From Neobacillus cucumis (GTDB lineage: Bacteria; Bacillota; Bacilli; Bacillales_B; DSM-18226), in the NCBI RefSeq assembly GCF_023715505.1, contig NZ_JAMBOH010000006.1, forward strand, positions 214,733-278,732: a stretch of DNA of 64,000 nt, in the 5' to 3' direction. Position numbers and translations under genes: made by a program. Below the pieces are notes generated by a model, which was not told the origin of the DNA, ran no database searches, and saw only the letters and a list, made by a program, of their open reading frames with translations. This document shows positions 1 to 8,775 of the stretch, piece by piece. How positions within the stretch are numbered: the first letter of the stretch is position 1; every line of letters begins with the position of its first letter.

Positions 1-1
1 A

Positions 2-721
2 GGGATTGATGGATTTCTTGCAGATCCAACTTTAGAAGCTGACATCGTTTTTGATGCCACATCTGCAAAAGCGCATTTATATAATGCAAAAGTATTAAAA
101 GAAGCCGGCATAAAAGTAATTGATATGACCCCAGCTGCAGTAGGACCATATGTATGTGCGGCCGTTAATATTGAAGACCATTTAGATAAAGATAATATCA
201 ATCTGATTACCTGCGGCGGTCAAGCAACCATCCCAATGGTACATGCCGTAAACCGTGTTGCACCAGTTGAGTATGCAGAAATCGTTGCTACCATTGCAAG
301 TAAGAGTGCTGGACCTGGAACACGCGCCAATATTGATGAATTTACGGAAACCACTTCCAGAGCAATTGAAGTAGTCGGAGGAGCGAAAAAAGGGAAAGCC
401 ATTATGATTTTAAACCCAGCTGAACCGCCAATTATGATGCGTGATACAGTTTATGCACTTGTGGAAGATGGAAAAATGGATGAAGCATCCATAAGACAAT
501 CGATCGCTGAAATGGAGAAAGTAGTCCAATCCTATGTGCCAGGCTACCGTCTACGTACTGAAGCCATTTTCGATGGCAATAAAGTGACCATCTTCCTTGA
601 AGTAGAAGGTGCTGGTGATTACTTGCCGGTGTATGCAGGGAACCTTGATATCATGACTTCTGCTGGTGTAAGAATTGCTGAAGCATTTGCAAAAAAACTA
701 TTAACGAAAGAAACAGTTTAA
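2..721 (+). CDS. Acetaldehyde dehydrogenase (acetylating), 5' end outside window
   Basis: Oxidises acetaldehyde to acetyl-CoA with NAD and CoA; in meta-cleavage pathways it works in a channelling complex with the aldolase encoded next (MhpF/DmpF/BphJ family). The reading frame is open from base 2, so the N-terminal NAD-binding part is cut off by the window edge; the ATG at 125 is internal. Visible family features are [12 protein letters not shown], then TPAAVGPYV, then the active-site cysteine in [11 protein letters not shown], and a C-terminal [15 protein letters not shown]. The stop lies 24 nt before the aldolase start, consistent with one operon. The family is certain; which upstream pathway feeds it cannot be read here. 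Confidence 0.93.
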   Translation, partial: GIDGFLADPTLEADIVFDATSAKAHLYNAKVLKEAGIKVIDMTPAAVGPYVCAAVNIEDHLDKDNINLITCGGQATIPMVHAVNRVAPVEYAEIVATIASKSAGPGTRANIDEFTETTSRAIEVVGGAKKGKAIMILNPAEPPIMMRDTVYALVEDGKMDEASIRQSIAEMEKVVQSYVPGYRLRTEAIFDGNKVTIFLEVEGAGDYLPVYAGNLDIMTSAGVRIAEAFAKKLLTKETV

Positions 722-745
722 GCTATTTGAAAGGGGTAAAGAAAA

Positions 746-1774
746 ATGACAAATGAGAGAGATATTCTGATTACCGAGGTAGCCTTACGAGACGGAAGTC
801 ATGCGATTAATCATCAATATACAGTGGAACAAGTACTTAAAATTACCAAAGCATTGAATGATGCGGGCGTACCATTTATTGAAGTATCCCATGGAGACGG
901 GCTAGCAGGATCTTCTTTGCAGTACGGTCTTTCCCGTACAAATGAAATGGAATTAATTGAAGCCGCGGTATCCGTTGCTGATAAGTCTAAAATTGCTGTT
1001 CTTCTATTACCAGGAATCGGTACTTTGCATGAGTTGAAAGAAGCCGCTAATTTAGGCGCTAAAATGGCCCGTATTGCCACTCATGTGACAGAGGCAGACG
1101 TAGCTCCCCAGCATATTGCTTACGCAAAGGAATTAGGGATGGAAACAGTTGGATTCCTCATGATGAATCATATGGCTCCCGTTAACAAATTAGTTGAACA
1201 AGCTAAATTAATGGAAAGCTATGGTGCTGATACGGTTTATGTTGTGGATTCTGCAGGGTATTTACTGCCTAACCAAGTACGTGAAAGAATTCATGCGTTG
1301 AAAGAATCAGTTGGCATCAATGTTGGTTTCCATGGTCATAACAACTTATCACTCGCAATGGCCAATACTCTTGCAGCGATTGAAGAAGGGGCAACGCGAA
1401 TTGACGGAAGTGTACGCTGCTTGGGAGCGGGTGCAGGTAACACACAAACAGAAGTATTGGTTGCCGTTTGTGAACGGATGGGAATTAAAACAGGGGTAGA
1501 TTTATATAAAATAATGGACTTAGCAGAGGACATTGTTGCTCCTATCTTACAAGTACCACAGGAAATTACAAAAGACAGTTTAACATTAGGATATGCGGGC
1601 GTATACTCAAGCTTTGCCCTTCACGCTAAACGTGCCGCTGAAAAGTTTGGCGTTGATTCACGTGATATTTTAGTAGAATTAGGAAAACGTAAAGTGGTTG
1701 GCGGCCAAGAGGATATGATTGTCGAAGTGGCGGCCGAGATTGCTAAAAATAATAGTAAAGTAGCATTAAGCTAA
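746..1774 (+). CDS. 4-hydroxy-2-oxovalerate aldolase
   Basis: Class II (divalent metal) aldolase of the MhpE/DmpG/BphI family that splits 4-hydroxy-2-oxovalerate to pyruvate and acetaldehyde and hands acetaldehyde to the dehydrogenase encoded upstream. The 342-residue length is normal. Near the N-terminus LRDGSHAINHQYT holds the catalytic Arg, metal Asp and catalytic His; GFHGHNNLSLA near residue 200 supplies the two metal-binding His. A good ribosome binding site (AAGGGG) precedes the ATG. The C-terminal communication domain that docks the dehydrogenase is present. The dehydratase and ring-cleavage enzymes expected of a full pathway are not in this window. Confidence 0.95.
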   Translation: MTNERDILITEVALRDGSHAINHQYTVEQVLKITKALNDAGVPFIEVSHGDGLAGSSLQYGLSRTNEMELIEAAVSVADKSKIAVLLLPGIGTLHELKEAANLGAKMARIATHVTEADVAPQHIAYAKELGMETVGFLMMNHMAPVNKLVEQAKLMESYGADTVYVVDSAGYLLPNQVRERIHALKESVGINVGFHGHNNLSLAMANTLAAIEEGATRIDGSVRCLGAGAGNTQTEVLVAVCERMGIKTGVDLYKIMDLAEDIVAPILQVPQEITKDSLTLGYAGVYSSFALHAKRAAEKFGVDSRDILVELGKRKVVGGQEDMIVEVAAEIAKNNSKVALS

Positions 1775-1804
1775 CTATATAATGATTCGTAACTTCTAAG
1801 AATT

Positions 1805-1835
1805 GGTGGAAAGGGGAACCTTCACCCCTTCCGCC
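1805..1835 (+). other. Intergenic hairpin after the aldolase gene
   Basis: The arms GGTGGAA-A-GGGG and CCCC-TTCCGCC pair over 11 bp with one bulged A. No T-run follows, so it is not a standard intrinsic terminator. It may stabilise the 3' end of the upstream mRNA or reduce read-through into the permease gene. Confidence 0.5.
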
Positions 1836-1883
1836 AGCATACTGAGCAAGGATATATATTTTTTCGAATGACTGCAGCACTTA

Positions 1884-1898
1884 ATGAAAGCGGTTTTA
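1884..1898 (+). promoter_or_regulatory. Possible cre (CcpA) site ahead of the GntP permease
   Basis: ATGAAAGCGGTTTTA matches the cre consensus WTGNAANCGNWNNCW at all but one fixed position. It lies about 90 nt before the permease start. Carbon catabolite control of organic-acid permeases is common in Bacillus; occupancy here is inference. Confidence 0.4.
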
Positions 1899-1984
1899 AT
1901 GTTTTGTGATCATTATCCTCAGTTGCTTAAATATATCTCGCTGCAACTTCTTAGATCAAACTCGTGAATTAGAGGAGAGATTTT

Positions 1985-3391
1985 ATGGAACTGGTTATTA
2001 TCCTATTAGCACTCGGAATGTTAATGTTTATTGCTTACCGGGGATTTTCAGTTATTATGTTTGCGCCTATATGTGCATTATTTGCCGTATTCCTTACAAA
2101 TCCTGATTTCGTTTTACCGTTTTTCTCAAATGTATTTATGGGGAAAATGGTTGAATATATTAAATTATATTTTCCGATTTTCTTATTAGGAGCTGTTTTT
2201 GGTAAGGTTGTTGAAATGTCGGGATTAGCACGTTCTATTGCAACAACGCTTATACAATTAGTAGGGCGTAAACGTGCTATGCTGGTCATAGTATTATTAT
2301 GTGCGATTCTTACCTATAGTGGTATCAGTTTGGTAGTGGTTGCTTTTGCTGTCTATCCTTTTGCAGCAAACCTGTTTAGACAATCTAACATTCCTAAACG
2401 TTTAATTCCGGGTACCATTGCGCTAGGTTCATTCACCTTTACAATGGATTCACTTCCAGGGTCTCCACAGGTACAAAACGTAATCCCGACCACATTCTTC
2501 AAAACAGATCTTTATGCAGCACCAACCCTTGGAATTATAGGTGCGATTTTTATTTTCACACTTGGTATGCTTTATTTAAATTCACGCAGGAAAAGGGCTG
2601 AAAAAGCCGGTGAAGGATACGATTGCTTCGGAACGATTAAAGAAAAACAAATTGAGGTTAACCTTGATTTACAAGAAAGTTTGGCACGTAAAATATTGGC
2701 CTTTGTACCGGTTGTACTTGTCGGTGTATTAAATAAAGTGTTAACTACCCTAATTCCTAAGTGGTATCCGAATGGATTTGATTTTTCAAAGATTGGTTTA
2801 AATTTTCCTAATATTGAAACTTCACAGGTTGTGGGCATATGGTCGGTTGAAATTGCACTTATTGTTGGTATTCTTACTACTATTTTATATAATCGAAAAC
2901 CAATTGTTCTTAACTTTAAAGATGGTATGAATGTAGGGATTGCCGGAGCCTTGTTAGCAATAATGAACTCAGCTACTGAATACGGTTTTGGTGCTGTTAT
3001 TTCATCATTGCCTGGTTTTACGCTTGCTAGAGATGGCATTTCTAAATTATTTGTTAATCCATTATTAAATGGTGCGGTGACCACAAACGTTCTTTCGGCT
3101 ATTTCTGGTTCTGCTTCAGCGGGGATAGCCATTTCATTAGGAATTATGGCTGACAAGTATATTGAATTGGCCAACCAATTTGGAGTTCCGCTTGAAGTTA
3201 TGCACCGGGTTATTTCAATGGCCTCAGGCGGTATGGATACACTGCCGCATAATGGTGCGGTCATCACGTTACTTGCGATTACAGGTTTAACACACAAACA
3301 GTCCTACCGTGATATTTTTGCAGTCACCATTATTAAAACAATCGCTGCTTTCTTTATTATTGGCGTTTATTTAGTAACAGGACTAGTTTAA
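1985..3391 (+). CDS. GntP-family permease (gluconate / hydroxy-acid : H+ symporter family)
   Basis: Integral membrane protein of 468 residues with about a dozen hydrophobic segments, beginning directly with a membrane helix. The motif ALGSFTFTMDSLPGSPQVQN and the late SGSASAG and SMASGGMDTLPHNGAV are typical of the GntP superfamily, which imports gluconate and other hydroxy or keto acids. A strong ribosome binding site (GAGGAGAG) sits 6 nt ahead of the ATG. It resembles the hydroxybutyrate-type branch more than classical gluconate permeases, but the substrate is not certain. Placement behind the aldolase and dehydrogenase suggests it imports a substrate feeding that pathway. A terminator follows. 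Confidence 0.88.
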   Translation: MELVIILLALGMLMFIAYRGFSVIMFAPICALFAVFLTNPDFVLPFFSNVFMGKMVEYIKLYFPIFLLGAVFGKVVEMSGLARSIATTLIQLVGRKRAMLVIVLLCAILTYSGISLVVVAFAVYPFAANLFRQSNIPKRLIPGTIALGSFTFTMDSLPGSPQVQNVIPTTFFKTDLYAAPTLGIIGAIFIFTLGMLYLNSRRKRAEKAGEGYDCFGTIKEKQIEVNLDLQESLARKILAFVPVVLVGVLNKVLTTLIPKWYPNGFDFSKIGLNFPNIETSQVVGIWSVEIALIVGILTTILYNRKPIVLNFKDGMNVGIAGALLAIMNSATEYGFGAVISSLPGFTLARDGISKLFVNPLLNGAVTTNVLSAISGSASAGIAISLGIMADKYIELANQFGVPLEVMHRVISMASGGMDTLPHNGAVITLLAITGLTHKQSYRDIFAVTIIKTIAAFFIIGVYLVTGLV

Positions 3392-3414
3392 TAGAAGAAA
3401 TAGGAGTAGACTAG

Positions 3415-3458
3415 GCGAGTAAACATTGTCTTTAATATGACAAGTTTACTTGCTTTTT
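3415..3458 (+). terminator. Intrinsic terminator after GntP permease
   Basis: Long dyad from GCGAGTAAACATTGTC to GACAAGTTTACTTGC with an 8-nt loop and one bulge, followed by TTTTT. It closes the permease transcript. Confidence 0.85.
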
Positions 3459-3613
3459 CTTTGCCAAAAAGTGACATTCCTATTTTTATTAGATACTATC
3501 AAATTTAACCCTATTATTCGAAAAATATGTTAAAATAATCAAAATAGTATTAAAATTATGTAACTATATCTTTTATAGAAAGTTTATAGAGACTAAAGAT
3601 GGGAGCTTATAAC

Positions 3614-4684
3614 ATGAAGGAGTTAAAAATTGACGTTACTTTAAGTACAGAAAAGAAACAAAAACCATCATTTGATAACTTGGAGTTTGGAAAAAGCTTC
3701 ACTGATCACATGTTTGTTTGGAATTACACAGAAGGAAAAGGCTGGCATGACGCACGAATTATTCCGTATCAGCCCATTACGTTAGACCCTGCTGCTACTG
3801 TATTTCATTATGGGCAAACGGTTTTTGAAGGACTTAAAGCCTATTTAACAAAAGATGAACAGATTTTATTGTTTAGACCTGATGAAAATATGAAAAGGTT
3901 TAACCGGTCAAATGACCGATTATGTATGCCTAAGCTGGATGAAGAAGGTGCATTAAGCGCTTTGAAGCAATTGATTCAAATTGACCGTGAATGGATTCCT
4001 TCTGGAGAAGGAACATCCCTCTATATTCGTCCTTTTATGATTGCGACTGAAGCATTTCTGGGAGTACATCCTGCTAACAGCTATCAATTTATGATTATTC
4101 TTTCTCCTGTAGGAGCTTATTATAAAGAGGGAATTAATCCTGTTAAAATTGCTGTGGAAAGTGAATATGTTCGTGCCGTTGCCGGCGGAACAGGTAATGC
4201 AAAGACAGCAGGAAACTATGCAGCAAGCTTAAAGGCATCTGAAATTGCCAGCGAAAATGGTTATTCACAGGTGTTATGGCTTGATGGCAGGGAAAATCAA
4301 TATATTGAAGAGGTTGGCAGTATGAACGTCTTCTTTAAAATCAATGGAGAGGTTATTACCCCAGAGTTAAATGGAAGTATTCTAGAAGGAATTACACGTA
4401 AATCGATTATCGAACTATTAAATTATATGAATATTCCAGTCGTTGAACGAAGAATTTCAATTCATGAAATTGAGCAGGCCTATCGCGATGGTTTGCTGGA
4501 AGAAGCATTCGGGACAGGAACCGCTGCAGTTATCTCACCAATTGGTGAATTCTTATGGAAAAATGAGAAAATGGTGGTTAATAACGGAGAGATTGGCCCA
4601 TTATCCCAGAAGTTATATGATACATTAACAGGAATCCAAAATGGCACTAAAGAAGATCCTTTTGGATGGTCAGTACAGATTTAA
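3614..4684 (+). CDS. ilvE: Branched-chain amino acid aminotransferase
   Basis: PLP enzyme (fold type IV, class IV aminotransferase) exchanging amino groups between glutamate and the keto acids of Leu, Ile and Val. The protein has 356 residues, the size of the longer Bacillus/eukaryotic BCAT form (B. subtilis YwaA/IlvK). Visible motifs are [15 protein letters not shown] near the N-terminus, the PLP lysine (about residue 197) in [13 protein letters not shown], and [10 protein letters not shown]. An upstream in-frame ATG at 3599 lacks a ribosome binding site, whereas GGGAG lies 8 nt before the ATG at 3614, so I prefer that start. It is followed closely by a ketopantoate-reductase-like gene, probably one operon. 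Confidence 0.94.
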   Translation: MKELKIDVTLSTEKKQKPSFDNLEFGKSFTDHMFVWNYTEGKGWHDARIIPYQPITLDPAATVFHYGQTVFEGLKAYLTKDEQILLFRPDENMKRFNRSNDRLCMPKLDEEGALSALKQLIQIDREWIPSGEGTSLYIRPFMIATEAFLGVHPANSYQFMIILSPVGAYYKEGINPVKIAVESEYVRAVAGGTGNAKTAGNYAASLKASEIASENGYSQVLWLDGRENQYIEEVGSMNVFFKINGEVITPELNGSILEGITRKSIIELLNYMNIPVVERRISIHEIEQAYRDGLLEEAFGTGTAAVISPIGEFLWKNEKMVVNNGEIGPLSQKLYDTLTGIQNGTKEDPFGWSVQI

Positions 4685-4695
4685 GGTGAAGTGAG

Positions 4696-5610
4696 ATGTT
4701 CATAAAAAAAGTTTCTATTATCGGTCTTGGGGCATTAGGGATTCTATTTGGGAACCAATTTTCCAAGAGATTCCCCCGTGCTGATTTAAGAATAATAGCT
4801 GATGAAGACCGCATTCAACGCTATAAAGAGGACGGGGTTTTTTGTAATAATGAGCTCTGTGATTTCAACTATGTGAGGCCTCATGAAGCGTGCGAGCCTG
4901 CAGATCTACTGATTATTGCGGTGAAATTTAATGGCTTAGCTGATGCGATTCAGGCGGTCAAACACCATGTTGGAGAGAGAACGATTATTTTATCGCTCCT
5001 GAATGGTATCACTAGTGAAGAAATTATTGGTGAGGCCTATGGTATGGATAAAGTATTATATTGTGTAGCCCAAGGCATGGATGCTGTTAAAGTGGAGAAC
5101 CAACTGACATACCACCATATGGGGATGATCTGCTTTGGGGGAAATGAAACAGAAAAGGTGAATAGCCTGGCAGAGTTTTTTGAACAAATGGAGATTCCCT
5201 ATGAGGTTGACCCTGATATGTTAAGAAGGCTGTGGGGAAAATTTATGCTTAATGTAGGGGTAAATCAAACTGTTGCCGTTTTTGAAAGTAATTATGGAGA
5301 GGTTCAGCATGAGGGACCTGCCAGAACGATGATGATTTCGGCTATGAGAGAGGTAATGGCACTCTCTGAAAAAGTTGGGGTACCTTTAACAGAAGAAGAT
5401 TTAGATTATTGGTTAAGGGTATTAGGCAAATTAAGTCCAGATGGAAAACCCTCAATGGCCCAGGATGTTGAGGCAAGACGATTTAGTGAAGTAGAGTTAT
5501 TCTCCGGTACCGTAGTAAAATTGGGGAAAAGGTATGATGTGCCAACACCGGTTAATAAAGAGTTGTATCATAGGATAAAGTCGGTTGAGAATCAGTACAC
5601 AAAGGCATAA
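4696..5610 (+). CDS. 2-dehydropantoate 2-reductase (ApbA/PanE family)
   Basis: NADPH-dependent reductase family that makes pantoate from ketopantoate for coenzyme A. The 304-residue protein starts with a Rossmann fold, SIIGLGALGILFG, then shows AVKFNGLADAIQ and SLLNGI, and in the C-terminal domain RRLWGKFMLNVGVNQ with the catalytic lysine region, plus KPSMAQDVEARR. Bacilli usually carry several paralogues, and some members reduce other 2-keto acids. The gene starts 11 nt after ilvE, and ilvE handles ketoisovalerate, the pantoate precursor. A role in pantothenate or branched-chain keto acid reduction is therefore reasonable, but the exact substrate is open. Confidence 0.88.
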   Translation: MFIKKVSIIGLGALGILFGNQFSKRFPRADLRIIADEDRIQRYKEDGVFCNNELCDFNYVRPHEACEPADLLIIAVKFNGLADAIQAVKHHVGERTIILSLLNGITSEEIIGEAYGMDKVLYCVAQGMDAVKVENQLTYHHMGMICFGGNETEKVNSLAEFFEQMEIPYEVDPDMLRRLWGKFMLNVGVNQTVAVFESNYGEVQHEGPARTMMISAMREVMALSEKVGVPLTEEDLDYWLRVLGKLSPDGKPSMAQDVEARRFSEVELFSGTVVKLGKRYDVPTPVNKELYHRIKSVENQYTKA

Positions 5611-5623
5611 GGAAATGACTTAA

Positions 5624-5656
5624 GGCAACTCCCCGTTTTGGGGAGTTGTCTTTTTG
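5624..5656 (+). terminator. Intrinsic terminator
   Basis: CAACTCCCC and GGGGAGTTG form a 9-bp stem with a short loop followed by TTTTT. It ends the ilvE/reductase transcript. Confidence 0.92.
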
Positions 5657-5737
5657 TATAGATTAATAATACTAAGTAGATACAACTACGTCATTTAATA
5701 AATAAAAAATTCACTATATTACAAACACACATAAATA

Positions 5738-5775
5738 TAAAAAAGGTCTATTTCTACATAGAGAGAGACTTTTTT
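5738..5775. terminator. Possible second (bidirectional) terminator
   Basis: An A-run, an imperfect stem (AAGTCT-like arms around TCTAT...ATAGA) and a T-run are arranged symmetrically. It lies between the reductase terminator and the ABC importer promoter. Confidence 0.45.
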
Positions 5776-5794
5776 CATTTTAGTAGAAAAATGA

Positions 5795-5824
5795 TTGTGT
5801 TTTAAAATATGATAATGTTATAAT
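5795..5824 (+). promoter_or_regulatory. Candidate sigma-A promoter of the amino acid ABC importer
   Basis: TTGTGT, an 18-nt spacer and a perfect TATAAT lie about 70 nt before the binding-protein start. The flanking ATGATAATGT / ATGATAATAT direct repeats are also notable. Confidence 0.45.
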
Positions 5825-5892
5825 GTCTTAGTATGATAATATGGTAACGTACTAAAGTGTTTATTGAAATTATCTTGTAAAAGGTGGAATAC

Positions 5893-6672
5893 ATGATGAA
5901 ACGTATAGCAACAATAATGCTGACAATTGCAGCTGTTTTTTCTCTTCTTACAGCCTGCTCAGGTAAAACATCTGGTGCTAAAGATGACACGCTAATAATT
6001 GGAATTGACGATAAATTCGCTCCGATGGGATTCAGAGATGAAAACAATAAAATTGTCGGCTTTGATATTGACCTCGCAAAAGCTGCTGCTAAAAAGATGG
6101 GGAAAAAGGTAGAGTTCCAGCCAATCGATTGGAAGACAAAAGAGTCTGAACTTAGCAGCGGTCGTATTGACCTAATTTGGAATGGCTATACTATTACTGA
6201 TGATCGAAAGAAAAAAGTGCTTTTCACAAAGCCCTACTTAAAAAATGCACAAGTGGTTGTAACTCGAACTGATTCTAAAGTTACTAAACTATCGGATTTA
6301 GAAGGTAAAGTTGTCGGTCTTCAATCGCTTTCATCTGCGTCAGATGCCTTAGATGCAAATCCAATTAAATCAAAAATTAAAACTGTAACAGAATTCAAAG
6401 ACAATGTGTTAGCATTAAACGATTTAAAAAGCGGGCGTTTGGATGCAGTGGTCATTGATGAAGTCGTTATTAATTATTATATGACTAAAGAAAAAGGTAC
6501 TTTTAAAATATTGGATGAATCACTTGCCCCTGAGGAGTACGGAGTAGGTGTAAAAAAAGGTAACGAAGAATTGCTTAAAAATCTACAAAAAGCCCTTGAT
6601 GATATGAATGCAGATGGTACGGCATCTAGTATTTCAACTAAGTGGTTTGGCGAAAATAAAGTATTGAAGTAA
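5893..6672 (+). CDS. Polar amino acid ABC transporter substrate-binding lipoprotein
   Basis: Extracytoplasmic receptor anchored by a lipid. A basic N-terminus, hydrophobic segment and lipobox LLTAC give a lipidated cysteine near residue 22. The mature domain is a two-lobed SBP family 3 protein: DKFAPMGFRDENNKIVGFDIDLA, then TITDDRKKKVLFTKPY with the arginine that binds the substrate carboxylate, and DAVVIDEVV with the conserved aspartate. A GTG at 5884 overlaps the ribosome binding site (AAAGGTGG), so the ATG at 5893 (or 5896) is the likely start. Permease and ATPase genes follow. The amino acid transported cannot be told from sequence alone. Confidence 0.92.
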   Translation: MMKRIATIMLTIAAVFSLLTACSGKTSGAKDDTLIIGIDDKFAPMGFRDENNKIVGFDIDLAKAAAKKMGKKVEFQPIDWKTKESELSSGRIDLIWNGYTITDDRKKKVLFTKPYLKNAQVVVTRTDSKVTKLSDLEGKVVGLQSLSSASDALDANPIKSKIKTVTEFKDNVLALNDLKSGRLDAVVIDEVVINYYMTKEKGTFKILDESLAPEEYGVGVKKGNEELLKNLQKALDDMNADGTASSISTKWFGENKVLK

Positions 6673-6686
6673 AATTTATAAGAAAG

Positions 6687-6724
6687 CAAAACAGGATTTC
6701 CTCCGGAAAGCCTGTTTTGTTTGT
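6687..6724 (+). terminator. Terminator-like hairpin between binding protein and permease
   Basis: CAAAACAGGATTTCC and GGAAAGCCTGTTTTG pair almost perfectly, followed by TTGTT. Its position inside the importer operon suggests partial termination that keeps binding-protein mRNA in excess of permease mRNA. Confidence 0.8.
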
Positions 6725-6770
6725 TAATTGCAATGCTGCTTACGCTTTTCTAATTGGAGGAAAATTAAGA

Positions 6771-7430
6771 ATGTCGATTAATTACATTATTTCAATCTTG
6801 AAGCCAATGCTTGAAGGGGCCCAGATGACGATACTTTTATTCATTATTGCCATTTTAGTCTCCATTCCATTGGGCTTTCTTTTAACATTGGCTGTAAGAA
6901 GTCAAATCAAACCATTGTCATGGCTTGCTCAAGCTTATATTTATGCGATGCGGGGAACACCACTGTTATTGCAATTATTATTTATTTGTTTTGGTCTGCC
7001 GATGATTCCTGTCATTGGTGAATATTTAGTCTTAGATCGTTTTGTGGCAGCCTGTTTAGGGTTTATATTAAATTATGCTGCATACTTTGCTGAGATTTTT
7101 CGTGGAGGTCTGCTGGCAATTGATAAGGGACAATACGAGGCGTCTCAAGTGCTTGGGTTGAATAAATGGCAAATGACAACCAGAATTATCATGCCGCAAA
7201 TGTTTCGAATCGCCCTGCCGGCTGTCGCAAATGAATCGGTAACGCTAGTAAAAGATACTGCCCTCCTCTACGCAGTTGCAGTACCGGAATTATTGCACTT
7301 TGCTGAAACTGCAGTAAATCGTGATTTTACAATCGTACCATTCGTTGTTGCCGGGATAATTTATCTCTTGATGACACTGGTACTAACGCTTGTATTTAAA
7401 TGGGTTGAAAATAGATTTAGATTTGAATAG
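6771..7430 (+). CDS. Amino acid ABC transporter permease
   Basis: HisM/GlnP-type membrane subunit of 219 residues with about five helices. MRGTPLLLQLLF and the cytoplasmic EAA loop EASQVLGLNKWQMTTRIIMPQ, which docks on the ATPase, are diagnostic. The open frame extends upstream to 6717, but that stretch runs through the terminator stem; GGAGG at 6756-6760 fixes the ATG at 6771. It probably homodimerises, because only one permease gene is present. The ATPase gene starts 15 nt downstream. Confidence 0.93.
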   Translation: MSINYIISILKPMLEGAQMTILLFIIAILVSIPLGFLLTLAVRSQIKPLSWLAQAYIYAMRGTPLLLQLLFICFGLPMIPVIGEYLVLDRFVAACLGFILNYAAYFAEIFRGGLLAIDKGQYEASQVLGLNKWQMTTRIIMPQMFRIALPAVANESVTLVKDTALLYAVAVPELLHFAETAVNRDFTIVPFVVAGIIYLLMTLVLTLVFKWVENRFRFE

Positions 7431-7445
7431 AAGGTATGGGTGAAT

Positions 7446-8189
7446 ATGGCGATCATTGAAGTTTCAAACCTCAAAAAGTCTTATGGGAAATTGGATGTAT
7501 TAAAAAAGATTACCTTTGATGTAAATATAAATGATGTTGTAGCGGTTATTGGTCCCTCGGGTTCCGGAAAGAGCACGATGCTGCGCAGTCTTGTCCATCT
7601 TGAGCAAATAGATGCCGGCAGTATCTGTGTTACAGATCAATTTTTGGTGAAGGATGGAGTTTATCCAAAGCTTCCTGTGATTAAGCAGATTACCGCTAAG
7701 ATGGGGATGGTCTTTCAGCACTTTAATCTTTTCCCGCATCTAACAGTTCAGGAAAATCTGATGATTGCGCCTAAATTGGTGAAAAAAGAAACGTCTGTTG
7801 AACTTCAACAGCGAAGCTCAGAGCTATTGGACAAAATAGGTCTCCTCAATCGTGCCAAGGCTTATCCAGCGAATTTATCCGGCGGACAAAAACAGCGGGT
7901 TGCCATTGCACGGGCTCTTATGATGAGTCCTGAAATTCTGCTTTTTGATGAGCCTACATCAGCTCTTGATCCGGAGCTAACAGGTGAGGTGCTTCAAGTA
8001 ATGAAGGATTTAGCTCAAGAACACATGACAATGATTGTGGTTACTCATGAGATGGGGTTTGCTAAAGAAGTAGCCAATAAAGTGATTTTTATGGACAATG
8101 GAGAGATAATCGAATCCGGCGATCCGTCTGAGATATTTACTAATCCACAGTTCGAACGGACTAAGATTTTTTTAAACCGCAGTTTATAA
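7446..8189 (+). CDS. Amino acid ABC transporter ATP-binding protein
   Basis: GlnQ-type ATPase of 247 residues powering the importer encoded just upstream. It has Walker [10 protein letters not shown], a Q-loop in [11 protein letters not shown], the ABC signature LSGGQKQR, Walker [12 protein letters not shown] and a switch His in [13 protein letters not shown] at 7440 is in frame, but the AAGGT ribosome binding site is better spaced for the ATG at 7446. A terminator follows, so the operon is three genes: receptor, permease, ATPase. Confidence 0.95.
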   Translation: MAIIEVSNLKKSYGKLDVLKKITFDVNINDVVAVIGPSGSGKSTMLRSLVHLEQIDAGSICVTDQFLVKDGVYPKLPVIKQITAKMGMVFQHFNLFPHLTVQENLMIAPKLVKKETSVELQQRSSELLDKIGLLNRAKAYPANLSGGQKQRVAIARALMMSPEILLFDEPTSALDPELTGEVLQVMKDLAQEHMTMIVVTHEMGFAKEVANKVIFMDNGEIIESGDPSEIFTNPQFERTKIFLNRSL

Positions 8190-8205
8190 TATTTATATAT
8201 CACAG

Positions 8206-8245
8206 AAAAAAGCTTATCTTAGTTAACCCTAAGATGAGTTTTTTT
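8206..8245 (+). terminator. Intrinsic terminator of amino acid ABC operon
   Basis: GCTTATCTTAG and CTAAGATGAGT pair with one G-T wobble around a 6-nt loop and are flanked by A- and T-runs. Confidence 0.9.
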
Positions 8246-8354
8246 ATTTAAGCTATGTTAAAGGTTATGGTTGATTTTTAGCATGATGAGCAAAAGAAAT
8301 AACATAATAATAGTTAGGTTAGAGAAGGATAAAGGTAAAAAGGGGGTCTTCTCA

Positions 8355-8585
8355 ATGAATTTAAATCCGTTTAACAGTAAGGATCATGAAGAAAAGGAAA
8401 GCCTTGCTTCCGTTTTAGAAAACTCAAAAGAAATTGAAGAAGATTTGATGCGGACTTATTTAATTACAGCAGAACGGGTACATGATAATGATGAATTAAA
8501 AGAACGCCTTGAAAACTTTGCCCAAGGAAACGCCAAACGGACGAAACAGTTAGTAGATGAATTAAATGATCTAACAGATCAATAA
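8355..8585 (+). CDS. Small acidic helical protein of unknown function
   Basis: Encodes 76 residues, rich in Glu and Lys. An AGGGGGT ribosome binding site 7 nt before the ATG at 8355 supports this start rather than the upstream in-frame ATG at 8271. After a short polar N-terminus the sequence reads as two amphipathic helices (EIEEDLMRTYLITAERVHD and ELKERLENFAQGNAKRTKQL). The spacing of Glu, Tyr and Ala-Glu recalls half of a ferritin-like bundle, but the ExxH metal motif is absent, so metal binding is unlikely. It stands alone between terminators. I do not recognise the family. Confidence 0.7.
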   Translation: MNLNPFNSKDHEEKESLASVLENSKEIEEDLMRTYLITAERVHDNDELKERLENFAQGNAKRTKQLVDELNDLTDQ

Positions 8586-8587
8586 AA

Positions 8588-8640
8588 AAGGTGAAAGGTC
8601 TTTTTAAATTAAAGAGACCTTTCACCTTAAAAGTTTTTGA
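8588..8640 (+). terminator. Strong hairpin after the small gene
   Basis: AAGGTGAAAGGTCT pairs with AGACCTTTCACCTT (14 bp) around an AT-rich loop; AAAAGTTTTT follows. It ends the small gene and abuts the start of a dispersed repeat copy. Confidence 0.85.
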
Positions 8641-8775
8641 CTTTGAGAATTGTCTAGCTCCAGCGCCTAGCCCTCGATGGTCTACAACCTCTCAGGGAAT
8701 GAAGGCAAAGAACCCCTTCTTTCCCTGAGCCTCTTATGCTTGTCGGGGCTGACCAAGGCGCTTGCGCTTTTCTTA
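8636..8775 (+). repeat. Dispersed structured repeat, copy 1
   Basis: Starts TTGACTTTGAGAATTGTC, then AGCTCCAGCGCCTAG and CCCTCGA, ends TCGGGGCTGACCAAGGCGCT and GCGCTTTTCTTA. The conserved ends pair with each other. Inside, CTCAGGGAA/TTCCCTGAG and GAAGG/CCTTC form one long hairpin. Read on the minus strand the element begins right after the stop codon of the peptide symporter. Confidence 0.85.

Noticed and set aside
1906..2106. 66-codon frame overlapping the start of the GntP permease
   Set aside because: It overlaps the well-supported permease start and its ribosome binding site and has none of its own.
2572..3297. 241-codon open frame on the minus strand
   Set aside because: It lies wholly antisense to the GntP permease gene, has no ribosome binding site and a composition expected of the complement of a membrane protein gene.
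3459..3613. T-box or leucine leader ahead of ilvE
   Set aside because: No T-box sequence, leader peptide or terminator/antiterminator pair could be found in the 150-nt interval.
8636..8775. Repeat copies as remnants of insertion sequences
   Set aside because: No transposase fragment, no perfect terminal inverted repeats at the extreme ends and no clear target duplications are visible; a non-autonomous element remains possible but is unproven.
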